Shown here: in pieces, positions 55,664 to 63,213 of the stretch | Layout of the letters: every line of letters starts with the position of its first letter | Position numbering within the stretch: the stretch's first letter is position 1 | DNA from: UBA3537 sp038138145 | GTDB lineage: Bacteria; Bacteroidota; Bacteroidia; Flavobacteriales; Flavobacteriaceae | Assembly: GCA_038138145.1 (NCBI GenBank) | Contig: JAYQDD010000001.1 | Coordinates: forward strand, 310,001 to 374,000 | DNA: 64,000 nucleotides | Direction: 5' to 3' | The notes under the pieces: generated by a model | What the model was told of the DNA's origin: nothing | The model's database searches: none | What the model saw: only the letters and a program-made list of their open reading frames with translations | Made by a program: the position numbers and the translations under genes

Positions 55664-55671
55664 TATATTTG
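55664..55671 (+). promoter_or_regulatory. -7 box of the peroxiredoxin operon (TATATTTG)
   Basis: A perfect TAnnTTTG match 33 bases upstream of the ATG at 55705. TTG lies 14 bases upstream. The box overlaps an apparent extended start at 55669, which is therefore rejected. Confidence 0.55.
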
Positions 55672-55704
55672 TATCAATTATTATTTAATCTAAAATTTAA
55701 AATT

Positions 55705-56343
55705 ATGTCATTTGTAGGAAAAAAATTTCCAAATTTAACGGTAGACGCCATGAACGAAATGGGCGACACCTTTAAGGTTAACGTTTTGGAAGAAGCCGTT
55801 AATAATAAAAAGAAAGTGGTACTGTTTTGGTACCCTAAAGACTTTACATTTGTTTGCCCAACAGAATTGCATGCCTTTGAAGCCGCAAAAGCGGAATTTG
55901 AAAAAAGAAATTGTATCGTGATTGGTGCATCATGTGATACCCCAGAAGTACATTTTGCATGGCTTTCTACGTCAAAAGACAACGGAGGAATTGAAGGCGT
56001 TACCTACCCTATTCTTGCCGATTCTAACCGTAACCTATCCTCTACTTTAGGGATTTTGGACATCACTAATGAAGAATACAACGAAGAAACAGGCGTTGTA
56101 ACCGTAGAAGGCGACAATGTAACGTACAGAGCAACATACATTATTGACGAAGAAGGGACTGTAGTACACGAAAGCATCAACCATATGCCGCTAGGGCGTA
56201 ACGTTGCTGAGTTTTTACGCCTTGTCGATGCCTATACACATGTGCAAGAAAAAGGTGAGGTTTGCCCAGCAAACTGGGAAGAAGGCAAAGACGCCATGCA
56301 AGCCAATGCCAAAAGTACCGCTGATTATTTATCGTCGCACTAA
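55705..56343 (+). CDS. 2-Cys peroxiredoxin (AhpC/Prx1 type)
   Basis: A 212-residue thiol peroxidase that reduces hydrogen peroxide and organic peroxides. The peroxidatic Cys is C51 (FTFVCPTELHAFE) and the resolving Cys is C187 (GEVCPANWEEGK). It starts MSFVGKKFPNLTV after the promoter. A thioredoxin-family gene follows after 11 bases and is a likely electron donor. Confidence 0.95.
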   Translation: MSFVGKKFPNLTVDAMNEMGDTFKVNVLEEAVNNKKKVVLFWYPKDFTFVCPTELHAFEAAKAEFEKRNCIVIGASCDTPEVHFAWLSTSKDNGGIEGVTYPILADSNRNLSSTLGILDITNEEYNEETGVVTVEGDNVTYRATYIIDEEGTVVHESINHMPLGRNVAEFLRLVDAYTHVQEKGEVCPANWEEGKDAMQANAKSTADYLSSH

Positions 56344-56354
56344 ATTCACAAACC

Positions 56355-56666
56355 ATGCAAGAACTCACGCTAGATAACCTAAAAACTGTAGTTTCGGAAC
56401 ACGAAACCGTGGTGGTGCAGTATTCTGCCACTTGGTGTGGTAATTGCCGCATTATGAAGCCAAAAATGAAAAAATTGGCTGCAGAATATCCAAACATCAC
56501 TTTTGTTGTGGCCGATGCCGAAAAATTTCCAGAAAGCCGCAGTCTGGCCACAGTGGACAACTTGCCCACCTTTGCAACCTTCAAAGCAGGTGCGTTTGTA
56601 GGTCAAGTACAAACCAATAAATTTGACGTTTTAAAAACCCTTGTCGATGAAGTTGCCAGTCATTAA
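56355..56666 (+). CDS. thioredoxin family protein
   Basis: A 103-residue single thioredoxin fold with active site WCGNC (C28, C31), the cis-proline in DNLPTFATF and no signal peptide. Directly downstream of the peroxiredoxin gene, so it probably recycles that enzyme. The CGNC site differs from the usual CGPC and may shift its redox potential. The last 20 bases overlap the next gene. Confidence 0.9.
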   Translation: MQELTLDNLKTVVSEHETVVVQYSATWCGNCRIMKPKMKKLAAEYPNITFVVADAEKFPESRSLATVDNLPTFATFKAGAFVGQVQTNKFDVLKTLVDEVASH

Positions 56667-56904
56667 GCATTTAAACAAATTCATCCAAGACAATGATGAA
56701 GATTATATCATTGAAACTTTGGAAACTTTGGAACACCTTACGGAAGTTCCCAGTTTAAAGGACAAAGAATTAGATGTGCTTGGCGAGTTGATTTCGAATA
56801 TGTATGGCGCATTGGAAGTGCATAAAATGATCAAATCTGGTACCCCAGAAAAAGAAGCGCTTAATGCGTTTATGAAACGGGTATTGGGGTCTATTGATAG
56901 TTAA
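56647..56904 (+). CDS. small conserved protein, DUF6952-like
   Basis: An 85-residue helical, acidic, cytoplasmic protein starting MKLPVIKHLNKFIQ. It overlaps the thioredoxin gene by 20 bases and ends with a terminator, so it is the third member of a peroxide-defence operon. I recall small proteins like this behind peroxiredoxin-thioredoxin pairs in Flavobacteriia, under DUF6952; the name is from memory. An in-frame TTG at 56641 is a less likely start. Confidence 0.7.
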   Translation: MKLPVIKHLNKFIQDNDEDYIIETLETLEHLTEVPSLKDKELDVLGELISNMYGALEVHKMIKSGTPEKEALNAFMKRVLGSIDS

Positions 56905-56926
56905 GGATTTTTTATTGCAATGATTT

Positions 56927-56952
56927 AAACCCACGCTTTGCGTGGGTTTTTT
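56927..56952 (+). terminator. Rho-independent terminator of the peroxiredoxin operon
   Basis: The stem AAACCCACGC / GCGTGGGTTT (56927-56936 and 56940-56949, 3-base loop) ends in a run of T. Confidence 0.9.
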
Positions 56953-56999
56953 AATAAAAAACAAATAATAATTCTCTTAAAGAAAAAGTTATTAATTTG

Positions 57000-57007
57000 T
57001 ACTTTTG
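57000..57007 (+). promoter_or_regulatory. -7 box of ftsK (TACTTTTG)
   Basis: A perfect TAnnTTTG match 20 bases before the ATG at 57028. It lies inside the open frame that begins at 56938, which also covers the upstream terminator, so the earlier start is rejected. Confidence 0.5.
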
Positions 57008-57027
57008 TTTTTAACCACAACAAACCT

Positions 57028-59394
57028 ATGACCAAAACAACGGACAAGCATAAAAAATCAATCTTACCTAAAGTTACACTAACCAATCCGCAACGGCTTG
57101 TTTTTGGTAGCTTTTTGGTCATTTTGGGGGTGTTGGTGTTTATTGCGATCCTCTCCTATTTCTTTACAGGTGAGAGCGACCAAAGTGCGCTTAATGGCTT
57201 TACCAATAGAACCGTTCCAACCAAAAATTGGTTGAGTAAAATTGGCGCATGGATCAGTCATCTATTGGTATATAAAGGATTTGGGATTGCGTCGTTTTTG
57301 TTTTCTGGATTGTTGGTGCTGTCTGGTATTACAGTCCTAATGAATACGTCCAAAGAACGTTTGTTTCGCCATTGGACATGGGGTATTTTGGGCATCATTT
57401 GGCTCTCCATTACTATGGGCTATGCTTTTCATACATTGCCAAACTTGGGCGGAACAGTGGGGTATCAGCTCAATTTATTCCTTCAAGATTATATCGGTAA
57501 AATTGGTACAGCCCTCCTCCTCTTGTTTGGGTTTATTTGTTATATCGCCATCCGCTTTAAAACTACCCCACAACAGATTGCAAAATTGTTTTCAGTTCAA
57601 AAAAAGCCCAAAACAGAAGCACCTTCCGATGATGAACCTGTTCAACACACGTTTCAAGAGAATAAAGACGAAACTATTGAAAAAGAATCAACATCATCGG
57701 CCTTTGAAGTGCCTTTAAAGAATTTAGAACCCACCATTCAAAATCATTCGAACATCAGTAAAGATGAACCCAAAAAAACTGCCGCTGAACCTGAAGTTAA
57801 AATGGAAGTGACCATCACAGAAGAAGAAGTTTCTGAGACGGATAATTTAGCCGCAAAACTGGTCGAAGATTTTGGTGAAGTTGATCCGACTTTGGAGTTA
57901 TCGAAATTTGTGTTCCCTCCCTTAGAATTGCTTAAAAAATACGATTCTGAAGGCATTACCATAGATCAAGAAGAACTTGAAGACAACAAAAATAAAATCG
58001 TTGAAACGCTCAACAATTATAAAATTGGCATCAGCAGCATCAAAGCTACGGTAGGGCCTACGGTAACGCTGTACGAAATTATCCCTGATGCTGGTATTCG
58101 GATTTCAAAAATCAAAAATTTAGAAGATGATATTGCGCTTTCGCTTTCGGCTTTGGGGATTCGGATCATCGCCCCAATCCCTGGTCGTGGAACGATTGGT
58201 ATAGAAGTGCCAAACAAAAATTCCACCATCGTTTCGATGAACTCTGTTGTGGCGTCCCAAAAATTCCAAAAATCTGAAATGGAATTGCCTGTTGCCTTAG
58301 GAAAAACCATCAGTAACGAAACCTTTGTAGTGGATTTGGCCAAAATGCCACACTTGCTTATGGCAGGTGCCACAGGACAAGGAAAATCCGTGGGACTGAA
58401 CGCTGTACTGACGTCCCTACTCTATAAAAAACACCCTGCTGAAGTCAAATTTGTCCTCGTCGATCCAAAAAAGGTGGAACTCACGTTGTTCAACAAAATA
58501 GAACGTCATTATTTGGCTAAACTCCCTGATTCGGAAGATGCCATCATTACGGACAACACCAAAGTAATCAATACCTTAAACTCGTTGTGTATTGAAATGG
58601 ACAACCGTTATGATTTACTCAAAACGGCCTTTTGCCGAAACATTAAAGAATATAATGCCAAATTTAAAGCGCGTAAACTAAACCCAAATGATGGGCATAA
58701 GTTTTTACCTTATATTGTTTTGGTAGTGGATGAATTTGCAGATTTAATCATGACCGCTGGTAAAGAAGTCGAAACCCCTATTGCGCGTTTAGCCCAATTG
58801 GCTCGTGCCATTGGCATTCATTTGATTATTGCGACACAACGTCCATCAGTTAATGTGATTACAGGCATCATCAAAGCGAACTTCCCCGCACGTATTGCCT
58901 TTAGAGTGACCTCAAAAATTGATTCGAGAACGATTTTGGACAGTTCAGGTGCCGATCAACTTATTGGTCGTGGTGATATGCTCTACACACAAGGCAATGA
59001 TTTGGTGCGTATACAGTGTGCTTTTGTGGATACTCCTGAAGTGGAACGTTTAACCGATTTTATTGGTTCACAAAAGGCCTATGCAAGTGCGTATATTCTT
59101 CCAGAGTACATTAGCGAAGACTCTGGCACAAGTCTTGATATTGATATTAACGACAGAGATAAACTATTTCGTGAAGCTGCAGAAGTGATTGTGACCGCAC
59201 AACAAGGTTCGGCCTCGTTGTTGCAACGCAAATTGAAATTGGGGTACAACCGTGCAGGACGACTCATCGATCAGTTGGAAGCCGCAGGTATTGTAGGTCC
59301 ATTTGAAGGCAGTAANNNNNNNNNNAAAGCACGACAAGTTTTGGTCTCTGATTTAGTGGCATTAAATCAATTATTAGACAATGAAGGTTCTTAA
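57028..59394 (+). CDS. ftsK: DNA translocase FtsK/SpoIIIE
   Basis: About 784 true residues (788 with four unknown residues from the N run). Four membrane segments lie in the first 175 residues. An acidic linker follows, then the RecA-like motor with Walker A GATGQGKSVGLNAV, Walker B VLVVDEFADL and ATQRPSVNVITG. The C-terminal winged-helix gamma domain reads LQRKLKLGYNRAGRLIDQLE. It pumps DNA through the division septum and activates XerCD at dif. The start ATG (MTKTTDKHKKS) follows a promoter box. The stop overlaps lolA by 14 bases. Confidence 0.95.
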   Translation: MTKTTDKHKKSILPKVTLTNPQRLVFGSFLVILGVLVFIAILSYFFTGESDQSALNGFTNRTVPTKNWLSKIGAWISHLLVYKGFGIASFLFSGLLVLSGITVLMNTSKERLFRHWTWGILGIIWLSITMGYAFHTLPNLGGTVGYQLNLFLQDYIGKIGTALLLLFGFICYIAIRFKTTPQQIAKLFSVQKKPKTEAPSDDEPVQHTFQENKDETIEKESTSSAFEVPLKNLEPTIQNHSNISKDEPKKTAAEPEVKMEVTITEEEVSETDNLAAKLVEDFGEVDPTLELSKFVFPPLELLKKYDSEGITIDQEELEDNKNKIVETLNNYKIGISSIKATVGPTVTLYEIIPDAGIRISKIKNLEDDIALSLSALGIRIIAPIPGRGTIGIEVPNKNSTIVSMNSVVASQKFQKSEMELPVALGKTISNETFVVDLAKMPHLLMAGATGQGKSVGLNAVLTSLLYKKHPAEVKFVLVDPKKVELTLFNKIERHYLAKLPDSEDAIITDNTKVINTLNSLCIEMDNRYDLLKTAFCRNIKEYNAKFKARKLNPNDGHKFLPYIVLVVDEFADLIMTAGKEVETPIARLAQLARAIGIHLIIATQRPSVNVITGIIKANFPARIAFRVTSKIDSRTILDSSGADQLIGRGDMLYTQGNDLVRIQCAFVDTPEVERLTDFIGSQKAYASAYILPEYISEDSGTSLDIDINDRDKLFREAAEVIVTAQQGSASLLQRKLKLGYNRAGRLIDQLEAAGIVGPFEGSXXXXKARQVLVSDLVALNQLLDNEGS
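59316..59325. other. assembly gap (10 N) inside ftsK
   Basis: Ten N separate ...GGCAGTAA from AAAGCACGA.... Deleting the N and the two preceding A gives GGC AGT AAA GCA CGA, coding for GSKAR, the usual FtsK sequence at this spot. The two contigs therefore most likely abut or overlap here and nothing is missing. Confidence 0.85.
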
Positions 59395-60034
59395 AAAAAC
59401 GATTTTCTTTTTTACGCTTATTTCTTTTGGCATAGGTATTGCGCAAACAAAAGACCCCAAAGCAAAACAATGGCTTAACGAGGTCAACGACAAAGTAAAT
59501 GCCTACGAGAATATTCAAATTGCTTTTAAATATGTTTTAGAAAATGAAGCTGAAAATATTCGTCAGGAAACCAAAGGAAAGGTAACGCTTGATGGGGATA
59601 AATACGTGCTCGACATATTGGGTATTCAACGTATTTTTGATGGAAAAACACTTTATACCATTAGTCCAGAAGACGAAGAAGTTACTATTTCTACGGAGAA
59701 TCCAGACGAAGAAAACACCATAGCACCGAGTAAGTTGCTCTCTTTTTATGAGTCGGGCTACAACTACAAACTCGATATTGTTCAAGACAAATTTGGTCGA
59801 AAAATTCAGTACATAAAACTCTCGCCCATTGATTCAAATTCTGAAATAAAATATGCCTTGTTGGGGATAGATGCCAAAACAAAACATATTTACAACCTTA
59901 TCGAAATTGGGGACAACGCCACGAAAACAACCCTTACCGTATTAGAATTTAAAACCAACACGCCCCTTTCTCCATCTTTTTTTAACTTTGATGCCTCGAA
60001 GTACAGCGATTATTACATCAATAATTTAGACTAA
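59381..60034 (+). CDS. lolA: outer membrane lipoprotein carrier protein LolA
   Basis: A 217-residue periplasmic protein with a signal peptide (about 1-21, ending GIGIAQ). The body forms the LolA half-barrel pattern (IQIAFKYVLENEAENIRQETKGKVTLDGDKY). It carries lipoproteins from the LolCDE release complex to the outer membrane. It overlaps ftsK by 14 bases, a gene order also known in other bacteria, and precedes the LptF/G permease. Confidence 0.9.
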   Translation: MKVLKKTIFFFTLISFGIGIAQTKDPKAKQWLNEVNDKVNAYENIQIAFKYVLENEAENIRQETKGKVTLDGDKYVLDILGIQRIFDGKTLYTISPEDEEVTISTENPDEENTIAPSKLLSFYESGYNYKLDIVQDKFGRKIQYIKLSPIDSNSEIKYALLGIDAKTKHIYNLIEIGDNATKTTLTVLEFKTNTPLSPSFFNFDASKYSDYYINNLD

Positions 60035-60042
60035 GGCCAAAA

Positions 60043-62025
60043 TTGAACATATTAGACCGCTACATACTATCCACCTATCTCAAGTCATTTTTTAGTGTCT
60101 TTACCATTCTGATGCTAATTTTTCTTTTGCAATCCGTATGGGTCTATATCGCAGAACTTGCAGGAAAGGATTTGCAATTTGATGTCATTCTTAAATTCCT
60201 AATTTTTGTTTCACCTCGAATTGTAGTGCTGGTCTTACCGCTAACCATTCTGTTGGTGTCGATTATGGTTTTTGGGAATTTTTCTGAAAATTATGAGTTT
60301 GCTGCCATGAAATCAACAGGGATCTCTTTGCAACGTGCTATGAAAAGTTTGAGCATTTTTATTGTGTTATTATCCGTGGTTAGCTTTTTCTTTGCCAACA
60401 ATGTGATTCCATTGGCTGAGTTTAACTTTTTTAATCTTAGGCGCAATATCGCTAAAGTAAAACCTGCTATGATGGTGGCCGAAGGACAGTTTAATCAACT
60501 GCAAGACATCAACATCAAAGTGGCCAAAAAAAGCGGCGAAAATGGAGAATTTTTAGAAGATGTCATCATTCATCAAAAAAAGGGGAATTCATCGGGAAAT
60601 TATACGGTAATAAAATCCAAAACAGGCGAATTTTATAGCGATGAGAGTTCTGATCTTATCCAACTTATTCTTTATGATGGAAATTATTATGATGAAGTCC
60701 AACCGGCAAACTATCAAAAGCGTACAAAGAATAGACCTCAAATTAAGAGCACCTTTGAACGTTATGTGATTAATATTGATATTTCAGAATTTAATGATGT
60801 TGATTTTGATCAAAAAGATGCTTCTGCACGATTCAATATGTTAGGGGTAAACGAGCTAAACACCACAATAGACTCGTTGTACACCACACAACAAAAATCC
60901 ATTGATGCATTTTCCAAAACCATGCTCACGCGTTCCCATCAAAACAATTTAAACCTAAATTACAACATTGCGCAAAACGATTCATTGGCAGAAATACCAG
61001 AAAATGTAATTGATTTATTCACTAAAAATAAAGCTGTTCAGTTGTATGACTTGGCCATTGGATCAGTAAGGTCTGCACAAGACGATATCAAAGTAAAATC
61101 AAAATCGTTTTCCATTTCAACCATACACATCAACAAACACATCATTGCGTTGCATGATAAATTTGCCCTTGGACTGATGTGTATCATTTTGTTTTTTGTG
61201 GGGGCACCTCTGGGCGCACTGATCCGAAAAGGAGGAATTGGACTTCCCCTTGTCATTGCTATTTTAATTTTCTTGACCTATCATTTCATCAGCATATTTG
61301 CAAAAAACAGTTCAGAGGATAACAGTCTAAATCCAATTTTTGCGACATGGTTGGCCGGAATCATCATGTTGCCGTTTAGTATTTACCTCACCAGTAGAGC
61401 AACAAAAGATAGAGCATTGATGGATTTAGATGCACTCTTGATTCCCTTAAAAAAACGCTTGGTAAAAACAAGTGTAATCGTTGAGAAAAATACCAATGTA
61501 CAAACGGTAGAAACACAAAACATTGAACATTTTGAAAATGACAAACTCATAGACCTGATAAAAAATTACAGGCATTATGGACTAACTTTAACAGATAAAA
61601 CCAATGCGCTCAAGCATCTAAAAAAACGAGGAATTACTGAATTAGAACTCAAACTAACAGGAAATTTAAGCAACGAATCCTATGAGTCTGGAGTGCGCCA
61701 TATGGAAGATTATCATGAAAATGCTACCGTAGCATATTATGCGCACCTTATCGTTTTAATTCTTGGAATTGGCGGTTTTATTTTGAATAATAATGGTTTT
61801 CCTACAATAGGGTCGATCATGATTGCCCTCGCTATTATTGCATTGATCTTGTTTCTTATACTGTTTCCTAAAGTGGTGAAAAATCAAGCTGCATTTTATA
61901 AGCTTTTAAAGAAGAAATTCATGACCCATAATGTTGTTTTTATCATTTTGGGACTTCCCTTATTTTTTCTTTACCGATTGTATTTCAATAAAAAAATGAA
62001 TGAAGATTTAACTAAAATTTCATAA
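60043..62025 (+). CDS. LptF/LptG family permease, long form
   Basis: A 660-residue inner-membrane subunit of the LPS export ABC machine. N-terminal ILDRYILSTYLKSFFSVF starts the first of three membrane helices (to about 125), then a periplasmic beta-jellyroll (about 130-250) and the returning helices (about 380-450). Unlike the usual protein of about 360 residues, the tail has a soluble segment (about 465-560) and three more hydrophobic stretches. The start is TTG 60043; no ATG is near. The partner LptF/G and LptB are not in the window. Confidence 0.87.
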   Translation: MNILDRYILSTYLKSFFSVFTILMLIFLLQSVWVYIAELAGKDLQFDVILKFLIFVSPRIVVLVLPLTILLVSIMVFGNFSENYEFAAMKSTGISLQRAMKSLSIFIVLLSVVSFFFANNVIPLAEFNFFNLRRNIAKVKPAMMVAEGQFNQLQDINIKVAKKSGENGEFLEDVIIHQKKGNSSGNYTVIKSKTGEFYSDESSDLIQLILYDGNYYDEVQPANYQKRTKNRPQIKSTFERYVINIDISEFNDVDFDQKDASARFNMLGVNELNTTIDSLYTTQQKSIDAFSKTMLTRSHQNNLNLNYNIAQNDSLAEIPENVIDLFTKNKAVQLYDLAIGSVRSAQDDIKVKSKSFSISTIHINKHIIALHDKFALGLMCIILFFVGAPLGALIRKGGIGLPLVIAILIFLTYHFISIFAKNSSEDNSLNPIFATWLAGIIMLPFSIYLTSRATKDRALMDLDALLIPLKKRLVKTSVIVEKNTNVQTVETQNIEHFENDKLIDLIKNYRHYGLTLTDKTNALKHLKKRGITELELKLTGNLSNESYESGVRHMEDYHENATVAYYAHLIVLILGIGGFILNNNGFPTIGSIMIALAIIALILFLILFPKVVKNQAAFYKLLKKKFMTHNVVFIILGLPLFFLYRLYFNKKMNEDLTKIS

Positions 62026-62043
62026 GTTTTAATAGGGTTCTCC

Positions 62044-62051
62044 TATCTTTG
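62044..62051 (+). promoter_or_regulatory. -7 box of ribB (TATCTTTG)
   Basis: A perfect TAnnTTTG match ending 13 bases before the ATG, which predicts a leader of only 7-8 bases. No FMN riboswitch fits in so short a leader. Confidence 0.55.
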
Positions 62052-62064
62052 CAAAAAATAATTC

Positions 62065-63213
62065 ATGGCAACAGAACAATCAACTTTGGAACAAAAACTC
62101 AACACCATACAAGAGGCCATTGCAGATATCAAAGCGGGCAAGGTGGTCGTTGTAGTGGACGATGAACACCGCGAGAACGAAGGAGATTTTATAGCTGCTG
62201 CCGAAGCGGTAACGCCCGAAATGATCAATTTTATGGCGACTCATGGCCGTGGTCTTATCTGTGCACCGTTGACCGAAACTCGATGTGCTGAATTGGATTT
62301 AAATATGATGGTTCAAAACAATACGGTATTGCACCATACACAATTTACGGTTTCTGTAGATTTGATTGGTCATGGTTGTACAACAGGAATTTCAGTTTCC
62401 GATCGCGCCAAAACCATAAAGGCCTTGGTGGACAAAGAAACAAAGCCCCACGATCTTGGTCGTCCAGGGCATATTTTCCCACTTAAAGCAAAAAATGGTG
62501 GAGTTTTAAGACGAACAGGACATACTGAAGCAGCAGTAGATTTGGCCCGATTGGCTGGATTTGAGCCCGCTGGTATTTTGGTTGAAATTTTGAATGAAGA
62601 CGGTACTATGGCACGCCTACCCCAATTGAAAGAGGTGGCCAAAAAATTTGATTTAAAAATCATTTCTATTGAAGACCTTGTGGCCTACCGTATGCAACAC
62701 GACTCGTTGATTGCCAAAAAACATGATTTTCAAATTGAAACTCGTTTTGGGAGTTTTAGACTGCGGTCTTACCAACAAACGACCAATGATGCTGTCCATA
62801 TAGCACTCACAAAAGGGCAATGGAATTCAGGGGAAACCATTCCTACCCGTATCAATTCTACATTGGTCAACAACGATATTCTGGGTACACTCACCAATAA
62901 TGCCGATAAAAAACTGGACGAAATGTTCCGCGTAATCAATAACGAGGGAAAAGGCGCTATTATTTTTATCAATCAAAATTCGAGTCCACAAAAAACACTA
63001 AAGCGCTTAGACGTTTTAAAAGACATTCAAAAAAGTGGTACAGTTGCAAAAGCACCAAACATCAGTATGGATGAGAAAGATTTTGGGATTGGTGAACAAA
63101 TTCTTCATGACCTAAACATTCAAAAATTGAATTTAATTTCGAACAGCAAACAGAAAAAGCGTGTTGGAATGATTGGCTACGGTCTTGAAATTGTAGATTA
63201 TATCAACTACTAG
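62065..63213 (+). CDS. ribB: 3,4-dihydroxy-2-butanone-4-phosphate synthase with degenerate GTP cyclohydrolase II domain
   Basis: A 382-residue RibBA-type protein. The DHBP synthase domain (1-210) is complete: acidic loop DDEHRENEGDF at 32-42, HGRGLICAPL, RPGHIFPLKA and TGHTEAAVDLARLAG. It makes the four-carbon riboflavin precursor from ribulose-5-phosphate. The second domain (about 220-382) is related to GTP cyclohydrolase II but lacks the three zinc Cys (region RINSTLVNNDILGTLTNNA at 262-280) and the EGRGIGL loop, so it cannot be active. A separate ribA is expected elsewhere. The stop shares CTAG with kdnA. Confidence 0.92.
   Translation: MATEQSTLEQKLNTIQEAIADIKAGKVVVVVDDEHRENEGDFIAAAEAVTPEMINFMATHGRGLICAPLTETRCAELDLNMMVQNNTVLHHTQFTVSVDLIGHGCTTGISVSDRAKTIKALVDKETKPHDLGRPGHIFPLKAKNGGVLRRTGHTEAAVDLARLAGFEPAGILVEILNEDGTMARLPQLKEVAKKFDLKIISIEDLVAYRMQHDSLIAKKHDFQIETRFGSFRLRSYQQTTNDAVHIALTKGQWNSGETIPTRINSTLVNNDILGTLTNNADKKLDEMFRVINNEGKGAIIFINQNSSPQKTLKRLDVLKDIQKSGTVAKAPNISMDEKDFGIGEQILHDLNIQKLNLISNSKQKKRVGMIGYGLEIVDYINY

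Noticed and set aside
56938..57027. 30-residue N-terminal extension of FtsK
   Set aside because: It would start inside the upstream terminator hairpin and cross a promoter box.
62026..62064. FMN riboswitch before ribB
   Set aside because: The spacer is 39 bases, with a promoter box inside it; far too short for the aptamer.
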